The notes beneath the pieces were generated by a model. That model saw nothing but the letters and a program-made list of their open reading frames with translations. It was not told where the DNA came from and made no database searches. DNA of 64,000 nucleotides. Source: Acidobacteriota bacterium (GTDB lineage Bacteria > Acidobacteriota > Vicinamibacteria > Vicinamibacterales > UBA2999). Of the stretch, positions 45,359-54,250 are shown piece by piece. The stretch covers positions 1 to 64,000 of the forward strand of contig CANIBQ010000011.1 in NCBI GenBank assembly GCA_947465645.1, read 5' to 3'. The number at the start of each line of letters is the position of its first letter. Position 1 is the stretch's first letter. Made by a program: the position numbers and the translations under genes.

Positions 45359-46492
45359 TCAGAACCTGACGCTGAGCGCCGCGGAGAGGGAGTGCTGGCG
45401 AAGCGTCAGGACATTCACGCGCTCCTGATCGCTGGTGCTCCCGGAAACCCCCAGGTGGAACCGGCCGCCAAGGGCGGTGCTCACCTCGCCGGCGACGGTA
45501 TTCGATCCGAGCACCTCGAAATCGTTGAGGTTTCGCACTTCCTCCCGCGCCGAACCGCGGCTGTAGCGCGCGCCGACGAAGCTGGTTCCATCGGCGCCGA
45601 AATAGCGTCGCAACGCCCCGTGGTACGAGCGCGATGTGGCGCCGGTCCTGTCCGGCACGTAGAACAGCCGGCTGGCAAGCAGCCAGTTGCCCACGTACTT
45701 GTTGAGCGTGGCCACGTAGATATCGGTCTTCGAACTGAAGCCGAGCCGCCGGTACCCGAGCGATCCTTCGAACCCCGCGCCGAGCGATTGAAAGAGATCG
45801 GCGGCGTAACGGTACTCCGGGTAGAGCCGCTCGTTGGGGGCCCAGCCGGCCGACACGTAGGCGTAGGTGCCGGCGCGGAAGCGCGGGTACATCTCGAGCT
45901 CGAGCTGGCTATCGGCCAGACCGAACCGCTCGGCACGGGAACCGCGCACGATGATCGAGCCGGCCGGCGTGGCGCGCCGCACCGAGATCTGGCGCTCGCG
46001 CCAGGAGGTGCGTCGATCGCTGAACCAGTCGTAACTCTCGCTCGCCGACACCTCCCATGGGCGCAGCCGATCGATCGCGTCCACCGCGCGCTGCCGTCCC
46101 TGCAGGAACTGCGTGCTGTGCGGCGCCAGCTCCAACCCCTGCTGCGCCAGCGCCTTCGCCTCACGCGGGCGCCCGGACCAGATTTGGACGTTCAACAGCG
46201 CCCCGAGCGCGTCGGTGTCAGCCGGACGCGCGGCGACGACCTGCTCGAGAAGGGTGCGCGCCTCGTCGTACGAGCCGCCCCACGAGAGCACGGTCCCGAG
46301 CAACAGGCGCGCGTCGTCGTCGGCGGGCGCGACCGCGAGCCGCTCGCGCAGCTGGGCGATCGCGGCAGCGTGATTGCCGTCGATCGCGAGCGCTCGCGCC
46401 TGCGCCAGCCCGTCGATCGTTTGCCCGGACGCGACGGCGGCCGCATACACCGGGTATGCCAATAACGCGAGAAACAGGGTTCTGGGGATCAC
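45359..46492 (-). CDS. YaiO-family outer-membrane beta-barrel with N-terminal TPR units
   Basis: From GTG 46492 the protein has 377 residues: a signal peptide (TLFLALLAYPVYAAAVASG), about three TPR-like helical units (GNHAAAIAQLRERLAVAPAD, SYDEARTLLEQVVAARPAD, REAKALAQQGLELAP), then a YaiO-type barrel. Barrel strands are WEVSASESYDWFSDRRTSWR, YVSAGWAPNERLYPEYRYAAD and VGNWLLASRLFYVPD, ending in Phe (SAALSVRF). TPR plus barrel is the layout of exporters such as PgaA and BcsC. It is divergent from the regulator/HEAT/glycosyltransferase operon, which supports a role in exporting that operon's polysaccharide. Confidence 0.87.
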   Translation of the reverse strand: MIPRTLFLALLAYPVYAAAVASGQTIDGLAQARALAIDGNHAAAIAQLRERLAVAPADDDARLLLGTVLSWGGSYDEARTLLEQVVAARPADTDALGALLNVQIWSGRPREAKALAQQGLELAPHSTQFLQGRQRAVDAIDRLRPWEVSASESYDWFSDRRTSWRERQISVRRATPAGSIIVRGSRAERFGLADSQLELEMYPRFRAGTYAYVSAGWAPNERLYPEYRYAADLFQSLGAGFEGSLGYRRLGFSSKTDIYVATLNKYVGNWLLASRLFYVPDRTGATSRSYHGALRRYFGADGTSFVGARYSRGSAREEVRNLNDFEVLGSNTVAGEVSTALGGRFHLGVSGSTSDQERVNVLTLRQHSLSAALSVRF

Positions 46493-46614
46493 GGTACGCT
46501 CATCATCTCCGCTCCTGGCGCCCGTCCGGCGCCGCGGAGGAATCGGACGGTCACAGTCTATTCCCTTCGCTGGCGCCGGATGCCAGGCGTAATCGTCTAT
46601 GCTGGCCGTGCAGG

Positions 46615-48141
46615 ATGGCATCATCGTCCGACCAGGATTCCGACGATCCCGAAGCCGCGCTCCGGGCGGCGCGCCAACGGTTCGTCTCGGGCTTCCTGCA
46701 GCGATGCGACTCGTTCACGCTTCTCATCGAACGCATCGGCGTGCTCGGCGCGTCGGCGGAGAGCGAATCGCTGATCCAGCTCGTGCACCGGACCACTGGG
46801 CTCGGGGGCATGGTCGGCATGCCCTCCGTGAGCGACCGCGCGCGCGAGCTCGAGGACATCCTCAGAGCTACCGGCGCCCTCGACCTCGTGGCCGCTCGCA
46901 GAGCGGTTGATCTGCTTCGACAGGCCTTCGAGGCCGATCTCGCCGCCCCGCCGCCGGCCTGGACGGCGCCTCCAGGCGAACCTCGGGGCAGGCACGTGCT
47001 GGTCGTCGAAGACGACCGTGAGCAGCGTGCCCTCCTGACCTCGGGGCTGCGGCGGGCCGGCTACAGCGTCACGAGCGTCGAGCGCGGAGAGGACGCGCTG
47101 GCGTCCGCGCGCGACACCCGGCCTGACCTCGTGCTCCTCGACATCGACCTCGCCGGTGTTTCCGGCCTGGACGTCTGCCGTTCGTTCCGCCTTGACGCCG
47201 ACCTGCACGACACGCCGATCATCTTCGCCACCGCGCGCGCGACGTCAGGCGACCGCATCGAAGGCCTCACGGCGGGCGGAGACGATTACCTGATCAAGCC
47301 GGTGGAGCCGGCCGAGTTGCTGCTGCGCATCGACCTCGTGATGCGGCGGCGGAGCCAGGCGGCGCCGGTACCCGAGTCGATCCTGACCTACGACGCGTTT
47401 CTCGCAGCTGCCCGCGAACTTCTGGGCCGCGGCCCCGGCGCGCTGGCGCTGGTGCGCCTGCCGCGCAACTGCCCGCTCGACGCAACGCGCCTGGTGACTC
47501 GCGAGCTGCGCCGCAAGGACCTGGTCGGGTGGTACGACCAGACGCACGCGATGATCCTGCTGCCCGACGTCGCGCCTCCTGAAGCGGTGCAGCAGCTGTC
47601 GGCGCTGGCCTCGGCCCTCGCTGCGGCCGAGATGCCGATCCACGTCGGCCTAGCGCCCGCCGGGCGCGGCTCCACGTTCGCCACCCTGCTCGATCTCGCC
47701 GACCAGGCGCTCGCCGAAGCGCGCTACCGGCGGCAGGAGGTCGTGCTCCATGGGCAGGCGCCGCCGACCGAGGCGGCGGCCCCCACCTCGATCGTCGTCG
47801 CCGAGGACGATCCGGACGTGATGCGCGTGCTCGACGGCCGGCTGTCCGCGGCCGGGTACCGAACGCTGCTCGCATTCGACGGCCAGGAGGCGGTCGACGT
47901 GATCGTCGCGAACGCACCGGATCTCGTGCTGCTCGACCTGATGATGCCGAAGCTCACAGGGTTCGACGTGCTGGTGGAATTGAAGCGCATCGGCGCGCAC
48001 ATGCCCCCGATCGTCGTGATCTCGGCACGCGGACGAGAGGCCGACGTGACGCGGGCCTTCGAGCTCGGCGCCGCCGATTACCTGACCAAGCCGTTCGGCC
48101 CCGAGGAGCTCCTGGCGCGACTCTCGAGGCTCGTCAGGTGA
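46615..48141 (+). CDS. Multi-domain response regulator: Hpt, receiver, GGDEF-like, receiver
   Basis: This has 508 residues from ATG 46615; the frame extends upstream only as antisense to the YaiO gene. Domains: Hpt-like helices with His58 (LVHRTTGLGGMVGM), receiver 1 (HVLVVEDDREQ, acceptor in LVLLDIDLAG, Lys in LIKPVEP), a GGDEF-like middle part (ILTYDAFLAAARELL, DLVGWYDQTHAMILLPDV) that lacks the GGDEF loop, and receiver 2 (SIVVAEDDPDV, LVLLDLMMPKLTG, LTKPFGP). The degenerate GGDEF part probably no longer makes cyclic di-GMP. First gene of an operon of five, its stop lies just before the HEAT gene start. Confidence 0.87.
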   Translation: MASSSDQDSDDPEAALRAARQRFVSGFLQRCDSFTLLIERIGVLGASAESESLIQLVHRTTGLGGMVGMPSVSDRARELEDILRATGALDLVAARRAVDLLRQAFEADLAAPPPAWTAPPGEPRGRHVLVVEDDREQRALLTSGLRRAGYSVTSVERGEDALASARDTRPDLVLLDIDLAGVSGLDVCRSFRLDADLHDTPIIFATARATSGDRIEGLTAGGDDYLIKPVEPAELLLRIDLVMRRRSQAAPVPESILTYDAFLAAARELLGRGPGALALVRLPRNCPLDATRLVTRELRRKDLVGWYDQTHAMILLPDVAPPEAVQQLSALASALAAAEMPIHVGLAPAGRGSTFATLLDLADQALAEARYRRQEVVLHGQAPPTEAAAPTSIVVAEDDPDVMRVLDGRLSAAGYRTLLAFDGQEAVDVIVANAPDLVLLDLMMPKLTGFDVLVELKRIGAHMPPIVVISARGREADVTRAFELGAADYLTKPFGPEELLARLSRLVR

Positions 48142-49209
48142 GTGCGCGTGCTATCGCTGGCTGATGCGCTACGCGCGCTCCTCGTGCCGTTCATCGCGGT
48201 CCTCGGCGTCCTCCTGGTGACGCTGCTGATCGTGCTCGTCGCGCAGCGCGGCATCCGCGAAGTGGCGTGGCAGCTCCACGCACGGCGACGGCGGCACTGC
48301 GAGCCGCTCGTGAACGCCTGGGTATCCGCACCCGCCGACGGAGCCGCCCTGGATCGCCTGGTCCAGCAGTGCGGGGGCGCACGCCGGCACGCCGCGGCCG
48401 AGCTCCTGCTGGCGCCGCTGCGCTCGATCGCCTGGGACGTCATCGAGCGCAGCCGCGATGCCCTCACCCGCCTCGGGCTTCGCGATCAGTGGCTGAAAAG
48501 TCTGGGCGACCGCCGGTGGTGGGTGCGATGCGAGGCGGCACAGGCGCTCGGTCTCATCGCCGCGCCGGAGGCGGTGGCGCCGCTGGCCGCGCGGCTGAAC
48601 GACGACCACGAGGAGATGCGGGCGGCGGTGACCGAAGCGCTGGGACGGATCGGGGATGACTCCGTGCTGGCCATGCTGGTCGCACAACTCCAGAACCCGC
48701 GGCATCAACGCACCCGTCTGGTATCGGCAATCCGATGTTTCGGCCCCGCCGCGGCAGCCGCGCTGATCCGCTGGAGCGATGAGGAGTCGTCGAATCGACA
48801 GGTGGTGGCGGAGGTACTCGGACAGATTGGCAGCTCGGCCGGACTCGACACCCTGACCGGATGGACCGGCGATCCGGACCCGGCGCTGCGGGAGGCCTGC
48901 TTCCGCGCGATTGGCGACATCGGACTCGACGAGCGCGCGTACTACTTTGCCCTCCGGGCGCTGGGCGATCCGCATCCGCCGGTCAGGGCCATGGCCGCGC
49001 GCGCGCTCGGCCGGAGTGGACGCGTCGACTGCGGCCGGTACCTCGCCGCGCGCCTCGCCGACGAGTGGACGGTCGCGGCCCACAGCGCGGCGGCGCTCAA
49101 GCAACTCGGCGGGCCGGGCCTGCAGTACCTGACCGAATCGGCCCGGGCGAGCGGCCCTGGCGCGGACCTCGCGCGCCAGATGCTGTGGGAGCTCGAGGCC
49201 GAGGCCTGA
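48142..49209 (+). CDS. Membrane-anchored HEAT-repeat protein
   Basis: The 355-residue protein has one N-terminal transmembrane helix (VPFIAVLGVLLVTLLIVLVAQ) followed by an all-helical HEAT/PBS-type repeat domain of about seven units. Examples: RRWWVRCEAAQALGLIAAPEA, HEEMRAAVTEALGRIGDDS, PALREACFRAIGDIGLDE and HPPVRAMAARALGRSGRVD. Such scaffolds bind partner proteins. It sits between the Hpt/receiver regulator and the processive glycosyltransferase, with starts 1-3 bases from the stops, so it may scaffold the synthase. Start is GTG 48142. Confidence 0.85.
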   Translation: MRVLSLADALRALLVPFIAVLGVLLVTLLIVLVAQRGIREVAWQLHARRRRHCEPLVNAWVSAPADGAALDRLVQQCGGARRHAAAELLLAPLRSIAWDVIERSRDALTRLGLRDQWLKSLGDRRWWVRCEAAQALGLIAAPEAVAPLAARLNDDHEEMRAAVTEALGRIGDDSVLAMLVAQLQNPRHQRTRLVSAIRCFGPAAAAALIRWSDEESSNRQVVAEVLGQIGSSAGLDTLTGWTGDPDPALREACFRAIGDIGLDERAYYFALRALGDPHPPVRAMAARALGRSGRVDCGRYLAARLADEWTVAAHSAAALKQLGGPGLQYLTESARASGPGADLARQMLWELEAEA

Positions 49210-49211
49210 CC

Positions 49212-50621
49212 ATGCGCGCCTCCATTGTCGCGGCGGTGACAGCGTGGGACCTCGCGGTGCTCCTGTACTTCGTGACCATCAACACGATCTACCTGCTGTT
49301 CTGCGTCGTCGCCTTCGTGCAGCTTCGACACCACCGGCGGCGATGGACGCCGCGACGGCTCGATGCCGTGCTGCAATCGCCCGCCACCCCGGGCATTTCG
49401 GTCATCGCGCCCGCCTACAACGAGGAGGCGACGATCCGCGAGAGCCTCCGGTCGCTCCTGCTCCTGCACTACCCGCAGTTCGAGGTGATCGTGGTGAACG
49501 ACGGATCAAAAGACGGCACGCTGCGCGAGCTGGTCACGGGATTCCGCCTCCTGCGGGCGCCCGCCGGCTACGATCAGCCGATCGCCACCAAGCCGGTACA
49601 GGCGGTCTACCGTTCGCTCTCCAACGCCGACCTGGTCGTGCTCGACAAGGTCAACGGCGGCAAGGCCGATGCGATCAACGCCGGCATCAACGCGGCGCGC
49701 TACCCGCTGGTGTGCGTGATCGACGCCGATTCGCTGCTCGAAGACCAGGCGCTCACGCGCGCGGCGCTTCCCTTCATCTAGGATCCGACCACGCTGGCGG
49801 CCGGGGGCATCGTGCGCATCGTCAACGGGTGCACCGTCGAGGCGGGCCGCGTCACGCGGGTGGGGATGCCAGGATCGTGGCTGGCGGGACTGCAGGCGGT
49901 CGAGTACCTCAGAGCGTTCCTGGCCGGGCGCGTCGCGCAATCCGCGATGAACAGCCTGTTGATTATCTCGGGAGCGTTCGGCATCTTCCGCCGCGACGCC
50001 GTCGTCGCCGTCGGCGGCTTCCGGCACGACACGATCGGGGAGGACATGGAGATCGTGACCCGCCTGCACCGGTGGGCCAGGGATGCGGGACGGCCGTACC
50101 GGATCGTCTTTCAGCCGGACCCGGTCTGCTGGACCGAGGTTCCGGAATCGCTGCGCATTCTCCGCAACCAGCGCAACCGCTGGCAGCGCGGCACGCTGCA
50201 GGTGCTGAGCTATCACCGAGGCATGATCGGCCGTCCCCGGTACGGTGCCGTGGGTCTGTTCGCGATGCCGTATTTTCTGATTTTCGAGGCGGCAGGCCCT
50301 CTGATCGAGCTGAGTGGCTACCTGCTGACGCTCGTCGCGCTCGCGCTCGGCCTGCTCGACTGGCGGTTCGCGGAACTCCTGTTTCTGGCGGCGGTGCTGT
50401 ACGGTACGCTCATCTCCCTCGCATCCGTGCTGCTGGAAGAGCTCTCGTTCCGCCGCTATCCGCGGCTGAGCGACCTGCTCCGGCTGGTCGCGTTCGGCGT
50501 GATCGAGAATTTCGGCTACCGGCAGCTCACGACGTGGTGGCGCGTCCGCGGCATCGTCGACTTCCTCCGCAACAAGCAAGGGTGGGGCACGATGACGAGA
50601 AAGGGATTTACACAGGCATGA
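49212..50621 (+). pseudogene. Processive family 2 glycosyltransferase with one in-frame amber codon
   Basis: The frame from ATG 49212 to TGA 50621 would encode 469 residues but has TAG at codon 190 (49779-49781), where PFI*DPTTLAAGG suggests a Glu codon (GAG to TAG). Before the stop: one N-terminal helix, ISVIAPAYNEEATI, VVNDGSKDGT, GGKADAINAG and DADS (171-174). After it: GED (276-278), QRNRW (320-324) and several helices (LFAMPYFLIFEAAGPLI, LLFLAAVLYGTLISLASVLL). These D, DxD, D, QxxRW motifs mark cellulose, chitin, hyaluronan and PNAG-type synthases. The last bases overlap the next gene (ATGA). It may be a real inactivation, a readthrough site or an assembly error. Confidence 0.85.
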
Positions 50622-50983
50622 GGCTGCTGCTCGTGGAGGACGATCTCGACATCCAGATCATCGCGCGTAGAGCCTTGAAGCGCGCCGGCTTCGAGGTGAC
50701 GGTGGCTGCCAACGGCGTCGAGGCGCTCGTGGCCGCGCGCGCCCAGATGCCCGGCGTCATCCTCCTCGACTGGATGATGCCGGACATGGATGGCCCGGAG
50801 GTCTGCCGGCAGTTGAAGGCCGACGTGGCGACGAGCAGCATTCCGGTGATCTTCCTGACCGCGCGATCGCAGCAGGCCGAGATCGCCCGCGGTCTCGCGC
50901 TCGGGGCCGCGGGCTACATCGTCAAGCCGTTCGACGCGCTCACCCTCGGCGACGAAGTGCGACAGATGCTGGGGCAGCCGTGA
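50618..50983 (+). CDS. Single-domain response regulator (CheY-like)
   Basis: A 121-residue stand-alone receiver. LLLVEDDLDI gives the acidic pocket, Asp51 in VILLDWMMPDMDG is the phospho-acceptor, a Thr in IFLTARSQ and Lys in YIVKPFDA complete the set. It has no output domain, so it acts by binding a partner. Its ATG overlaps the glycosyltransferase stop, and its stop overlaps the hybrid kinase start, so all three are coupled. It may relay phosphate between the hybrid kinase and the Hpt-bearing regulator. Confidence 0.9.
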   Translation: MRLLLVEDDLDIQIIARRALKRAGFEVTVAANGVEALVAARAQMPGVILLDWMMPDMDGPEVCRQLKADVATSSIPVIFLTARSQQAEIARGLALGAAGYIVKPFDALTLGDEVRQMLGQP

Positions 50984-53625
50984 AGACGCTTTCGATCCGC
51001 ACCCGCGTCACGGCGGCGTTTCTGCTGCTCATCACGATGGCGCTGGTCGAGGGGGCGGTCGTGCTCTATGTACAGCGTGAAAGCTCGCGAGCGATCGAGG
51101 ACGCGGCACGAACGCAGATGATCCTGGTGGACCACTTCGCGGTCGCCCGCGCGCTCGATGCGATGCGGGCGGCGTTCCGGGGCTTTCTCATCACGGGGCA
51201 CGCCCGGGAACAGGCCGAGTACGACGCGCAGGGCTTGTACTACGAGCGGGCGATCCCGCCCGCCCGGGCGTTGATCACGGACGAGGAACAGCGAGCCCGC
51301 TTCGCGCGCATAGTGACGATGGTCACCGAGTGGCGTGCCCTGACGCGCGAGGTCATGGAGCAGCGCAAGGCCGGAGCGGACGTGACCGCGCGGTTCGTGA
51401 ACGAGACGGCGGCTCAGTTCGAGGCGCTCCAGCGCGAGATGGACGCATTCGAACGCCGCCAGACCGACATCAGCACGCGAGCGGGCGACCTCGCGCAATC
51501 GCGGGTCCGCGCCGCGACCATCACCCTGACGGCCATCCCGCTCGTGGCCGTGGTCTTCATGTTCGGCCTGCTCGTCGCCACCGACCGCGCCATTCTCACG
51601 CCGCTGCTGGGGCTGACCAGGTCCGCGCGACGGCTGGCCGGGGGGGACTACGAGGCCCCGCTGCCGGTGACGCGCAATGACGAGATCGGGGTGCTCGTCG
51701 GCGCCTTCTCGGAAATGCGATCGGCGGTCCACGCGCGCGCATCGGACGCCGCCACGGCGGAGCAGCGCATCCGCACGGCACACGCGGAGCTGCTCGCGAT
51801 CATCAACACCGTGCCGGCGGCGCTCGTCATCCTGGATCCCGATGGATCGATCCGCATGCAGAACAAGGCGGCCGAACATCTCCTGGGCACGGCGCCGGAC
51901 ACGCCGCTCGCACGCAAGACGTATTGGCAGGGCTTCGCCATGCGCGACGGGGCCGGCAGGCCGCTTCGTATCCGCGACATCCCGCCGGTGCGCGCGCTGT
52001 CCGGCGTCGAGGTCATCGGCGAGGAGATCGACGTGCAGCGCGCCGACGGCCATCGCGCCGTCATCCTGGTGGGCGCGGCGCCGTTGCGCAACGCCCAGGG
52101 CCTCGTCACCGGTGCGGTCGCCGGCTTCCACGACATCACGCGTCTGCGCGAGCTCGACCGGATGAAGGACGAGTTCGTCGCCATCGTCAGCCATGAACTG
52201 CGCACGCCGCTGACGGCCATTCGCGGCTCCCTTCAGCTGCTGCTCGCCGACAACGCGGTGTCCGACCCCGACAACCAGCAACTCCTCGTCGTCGCGCTCA
52301 AGAGCTGCGACCGCCTGGTCCGCATCATCAACGACATGCTCGACATCTCGAAGATCGAGGCCGGACAGTTCAAGCTCAGGATCGGCCCGCTCGTGGTCCG
52401 GAACCTCGTGCAGCAGGCCGTGGACGGCGTGGAGAGCGTGGCCGCTCCGGCCGGTGTCGCGCTGGTGGTCGACGTCGCGGCGGACATCGCGGAGATCAGT
52501 GGCGACGCCGACCGGCTGACGCAGGCGCTGGTCAACCTGCTCTCGAACGTCGTGAAATTCGCTCCCCGGGGCTCGACGATCACGGTGTCGGCGCGCGAGA
52601 CGCCGGAGGCCGTGGTGTTCAGCGTCGCCGACCGCGGACAGGGCATCGCGCAGGATGACATCGCCCGTCTCTTCAGGAAGTTCCAGCAGCTCGACGACGC
52701 CGGCACACGACGCGCCGGCGGCACCGGCCTCGGTCTTTCGATCACCAAGGCGATCATCGAGGAGCACGGCGGCACGATCTCGGTGGACAGCGTCGTCGGG
52801 CGGGGCACGACGTTCACGTTCACCATCCCGCGGGCCGAGCGGTCGCCCGGCACCGAGGCGGCCGCTGTCGCGTCTCCGCGGCCGGCGACCGCCGCCATCA
52901 GGACGGTGCTCATCGTCGACGACAACGACGCGAGCCGCGGCACCCTGGCACAGGCGATGCGGGTCGGCGGCTTCCGGATCCTGGAGGCTTCCACGGGTGC
53001 TGAGGCGGTCGAGGCGGCGCGCCGTCACCGGCCCGACGCGATCACGCTGTCGGTCTCGTCGCAGGAGCGCGGGAGCCGGCGGGCCCTCGAGGAACTGGCC
53101 CGCGATCCGGCGACCATGCAGATCCCGATCGTGATCGCCATCGACGGTGGCGCGCCGATCACGTCCGCGGAGAAGCCCTTCGACATCTCCGATCTCGTCT
53201 CACGGGTGCAGCGGATGCTCCACGGGCGCGTCCACGCCACGGTGCTGGTGGCCGACGACGACGCCGATCTGCGGCTCGTCCTCCGCGAGACGCTTGGACG
53301 CCACGGGTTCCGGGTGATCGAGGCGGCGGACGGGAGGGAGGCCATCGACACAGCGGCCCGCGAAGTACCGGATCTCGCGCTGCTCGATCTGCGGATGCCG
53401 CGCGTCCACGGCCACGACGTGATCCGCGCACTGAGAAAGAACGAAGCCACCGCGCACATGCCCATCATCGTTCTCTCGGGCAGTGCCGGCGAGCGCCATT
53501 CGCTCGAGTCGCTCGTGCTGGGCGCGAACATGTTTCTGGCCAAGCCCGCCGAGCCGCACGAGCTTGTTCGGGAGATCGATCGGCTCCTCCGGCAGGATCG
53601 CGCCGAGCCGGCGGCCACCAAGTGA
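50980..53625 (+). CDS. Hybrid histidine kinase: CHASE3-like sensor, HAMP, PAS, kinase, pseudo-receiver, receiver
   Basis: This 881-residue protein has an N-terminal helix, a helical CHASE3-like sensor (AFRGFLITGHAREQAEYDAQ), a second helix and HAMP segment (LTRSARRLAGGDYEAPLPV), a PAS domain (LLAIINTVPAALVILDPDGS), then HisKA (AIVSHELRTPLTA), and HATPase_c (NLLSNVVKFAP, GGTGLGLSI). Two receiver-like domains follow. The first (TVLIVDDNDASRG) has no Asp at the acceptor place (DAITLSVSSQ), so it is probably not phosphorylated; the second (TVLVADDDADL, LALLDLRMPRVHG) looks active. The GTG start overlaps the response-regulator stop. It likely feeds the same operon. Confidence 0.92.
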   Translation: MKTLSIRTRVTAAFLLLITMALVEGAVVLYVQRESSRAIEDAARTQMILVDHFAVARALDAMRAAFRGFLITGHAREQAEYDAQGLYYERAIPPARALITDEEQRARFARIVTMVTEWRALTREVMEQRKAGADVTARFVNETAAQFEALQREMDAFERRQTDISTRAGDLAQSRVRAATITLTAIPLVAVVFMFGLLVATDRAILTPLLGLTRSARRLAGGDYEAPLPVTRNDEIGVLVGAFSEMRSAVHARASDAATAEQRIRTAHAELLAIINTVPAALVILDPDGSIRMQNKAAEHLLGTAPDTPLARKTYWQGFAMRDGAGRPLRIRDIPPVRALSGVEVIGEEIDVQRADGHRAVILVGAAPLRNAQGLVTGAVAGFHDITRLRELDRMKDEFVAIVSHELRTPLTAIRGSLQLLLADNAVSDPDNQQLLVVALKSCDRLVRIINDMLDISKIEAGQFKLRIGPLVVRNLVQQAVDGVESVAAPAGVALVVDVAADIAEISGDADRLTQALVNLLSNVVKFAPRGSTITVSARETPEAVVFSVADRGQGIAQDDIARLFRKFQQLDDAGTRRAGGTGLGLSITKAIIEEHGGTISVDSVVGRGTTFTFTIPRAERSPGTEAAAVASPRPATAAIRTVLIVDDNDASRGTLAQAMRVGGFRILEASTGAEAVEAARRHRPDAITLSVSSQERGSRRALEELARDPATMQIPIVIAIDGGAPITSAEKPFDISDLVSRVQRMLHGRVHATVLVADDDADLRLVLRETLGRHGFRVIEAADGREAIDTAAREVPDLALLDLRMPRVHGHDVIRALRKNEATAHMPIIVLSGSAGERHSLESLVLGANMFLAKPAEPHELVREIDRLLRQDRAEPAATK

Positions 53626-53661
53626 CCCGGCGCGCGACACGGCCGACTGGCCGCGTGAAGC

Positions 53662-54249
53662 TCAGCGGCCGAGGAGTTCGGCGGCGAGGGTGGCCGCCTT
53701 GTCCGACAACGTGGCCGCGAAGACCAGGTTGCGCTCCTTGAGCGCCTGCTCCGCCTGCTGGGCAAACCGCCTGGACTGCTCGTACTGGGCGCGGCCGTCC
53801 ACGCTCAGCCGGTTGTAATTCACGCGGCCGAGGTCGCGCGTGGCCCGGGTCAACACATCGCGCACCGCTCGCTCGGTGGCCACCGCCGCTGGAGCGCGCA
53901 GGTCGCGCGGACCTTCGGCCGGTGGCGGGGCGGCGGCTGCCGCCGGCGGCCGCGGCTCTTCGGCGCGAGGCGCGGGACGTGGCGGCGTGCGGGGCGCCGC
54001 CGCGACCGGCGGTGCCGGCGTTTCGACCGGCGCCGCAACCGCGACGGGCGCCGGCGCCTCCACCGGCGCCAGCACGCGCTCGGGCGCCTGTGGCACGCTC
54101 AGCGGCGGGCCATCGGGCACGGTTTCGGCGCGCGCCTTGGCGCAGCCACTCGAACTCCCAACGCCCAAAACGCCAACTCCCAAAACAAACAGAACGGACC
54201 ACCAGCCTGTTGGCAGTTGGAAGTTGCGTAGCTGGGAGTTGAGTGTCAT
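53662..54249 (-). CDS. Proline/alanine-rich putative lipoprotein
   Basis: A 195-residue protein. Its leader reads MTLNSQLRNFQLPTGWWSV then VLFVLGVGVLGVGSSSGC, with a weak lipobox at Cys36. Residues 45-115 are very rich in Pro, Ala and Glu, typical of a linker that crosses the periplasm. The C-terminal 75 residues form a helical domain (AVRDVLTRATRDLGRVNYNRL, YEQSRRFAQQAEQALKERN) of unknown function. Much of the leader is encoded by a dispersed repeat (54153-54241). ATG 54249 lies one base from the stop of the upstream kinase, so the two share an operon. Confidence 0.75.
   Translation of the reverse strand: MTLNSQLRNFQLPTGWWSVLFVLGVGVLGVGSSSGCAKARAETVPDGPPLSVPQAPERVLAPVEAPAPVAVAAPVETPAPPVAAAPRTPPRPAPRAEEPRPPAAAAAPPPAEGPRDLRAPAAVATERAVRDVLTRATRDLGRVNYNRLSVDGRAQYEQSRRFAQQAEQALKERNLVFAATLSDKAATLAAELLGR
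54153..54241. repeat. AACTCCCAA-type inverted repeat in a lipoprotein leader
   Basis: Arms at 54153-54185 (AACTCCCAACGCCCAAAACG) and 54211-54241 (TTGGAAGTTGCG...GGGAGTT) form an imperfect inverted repeat. They encode both the start and the hydrophobic part of the lipoprotein leader. Related TTTGGG words appear at 62468-62513. Confidence 0.8.
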
Positions 54250-54250
54250 C

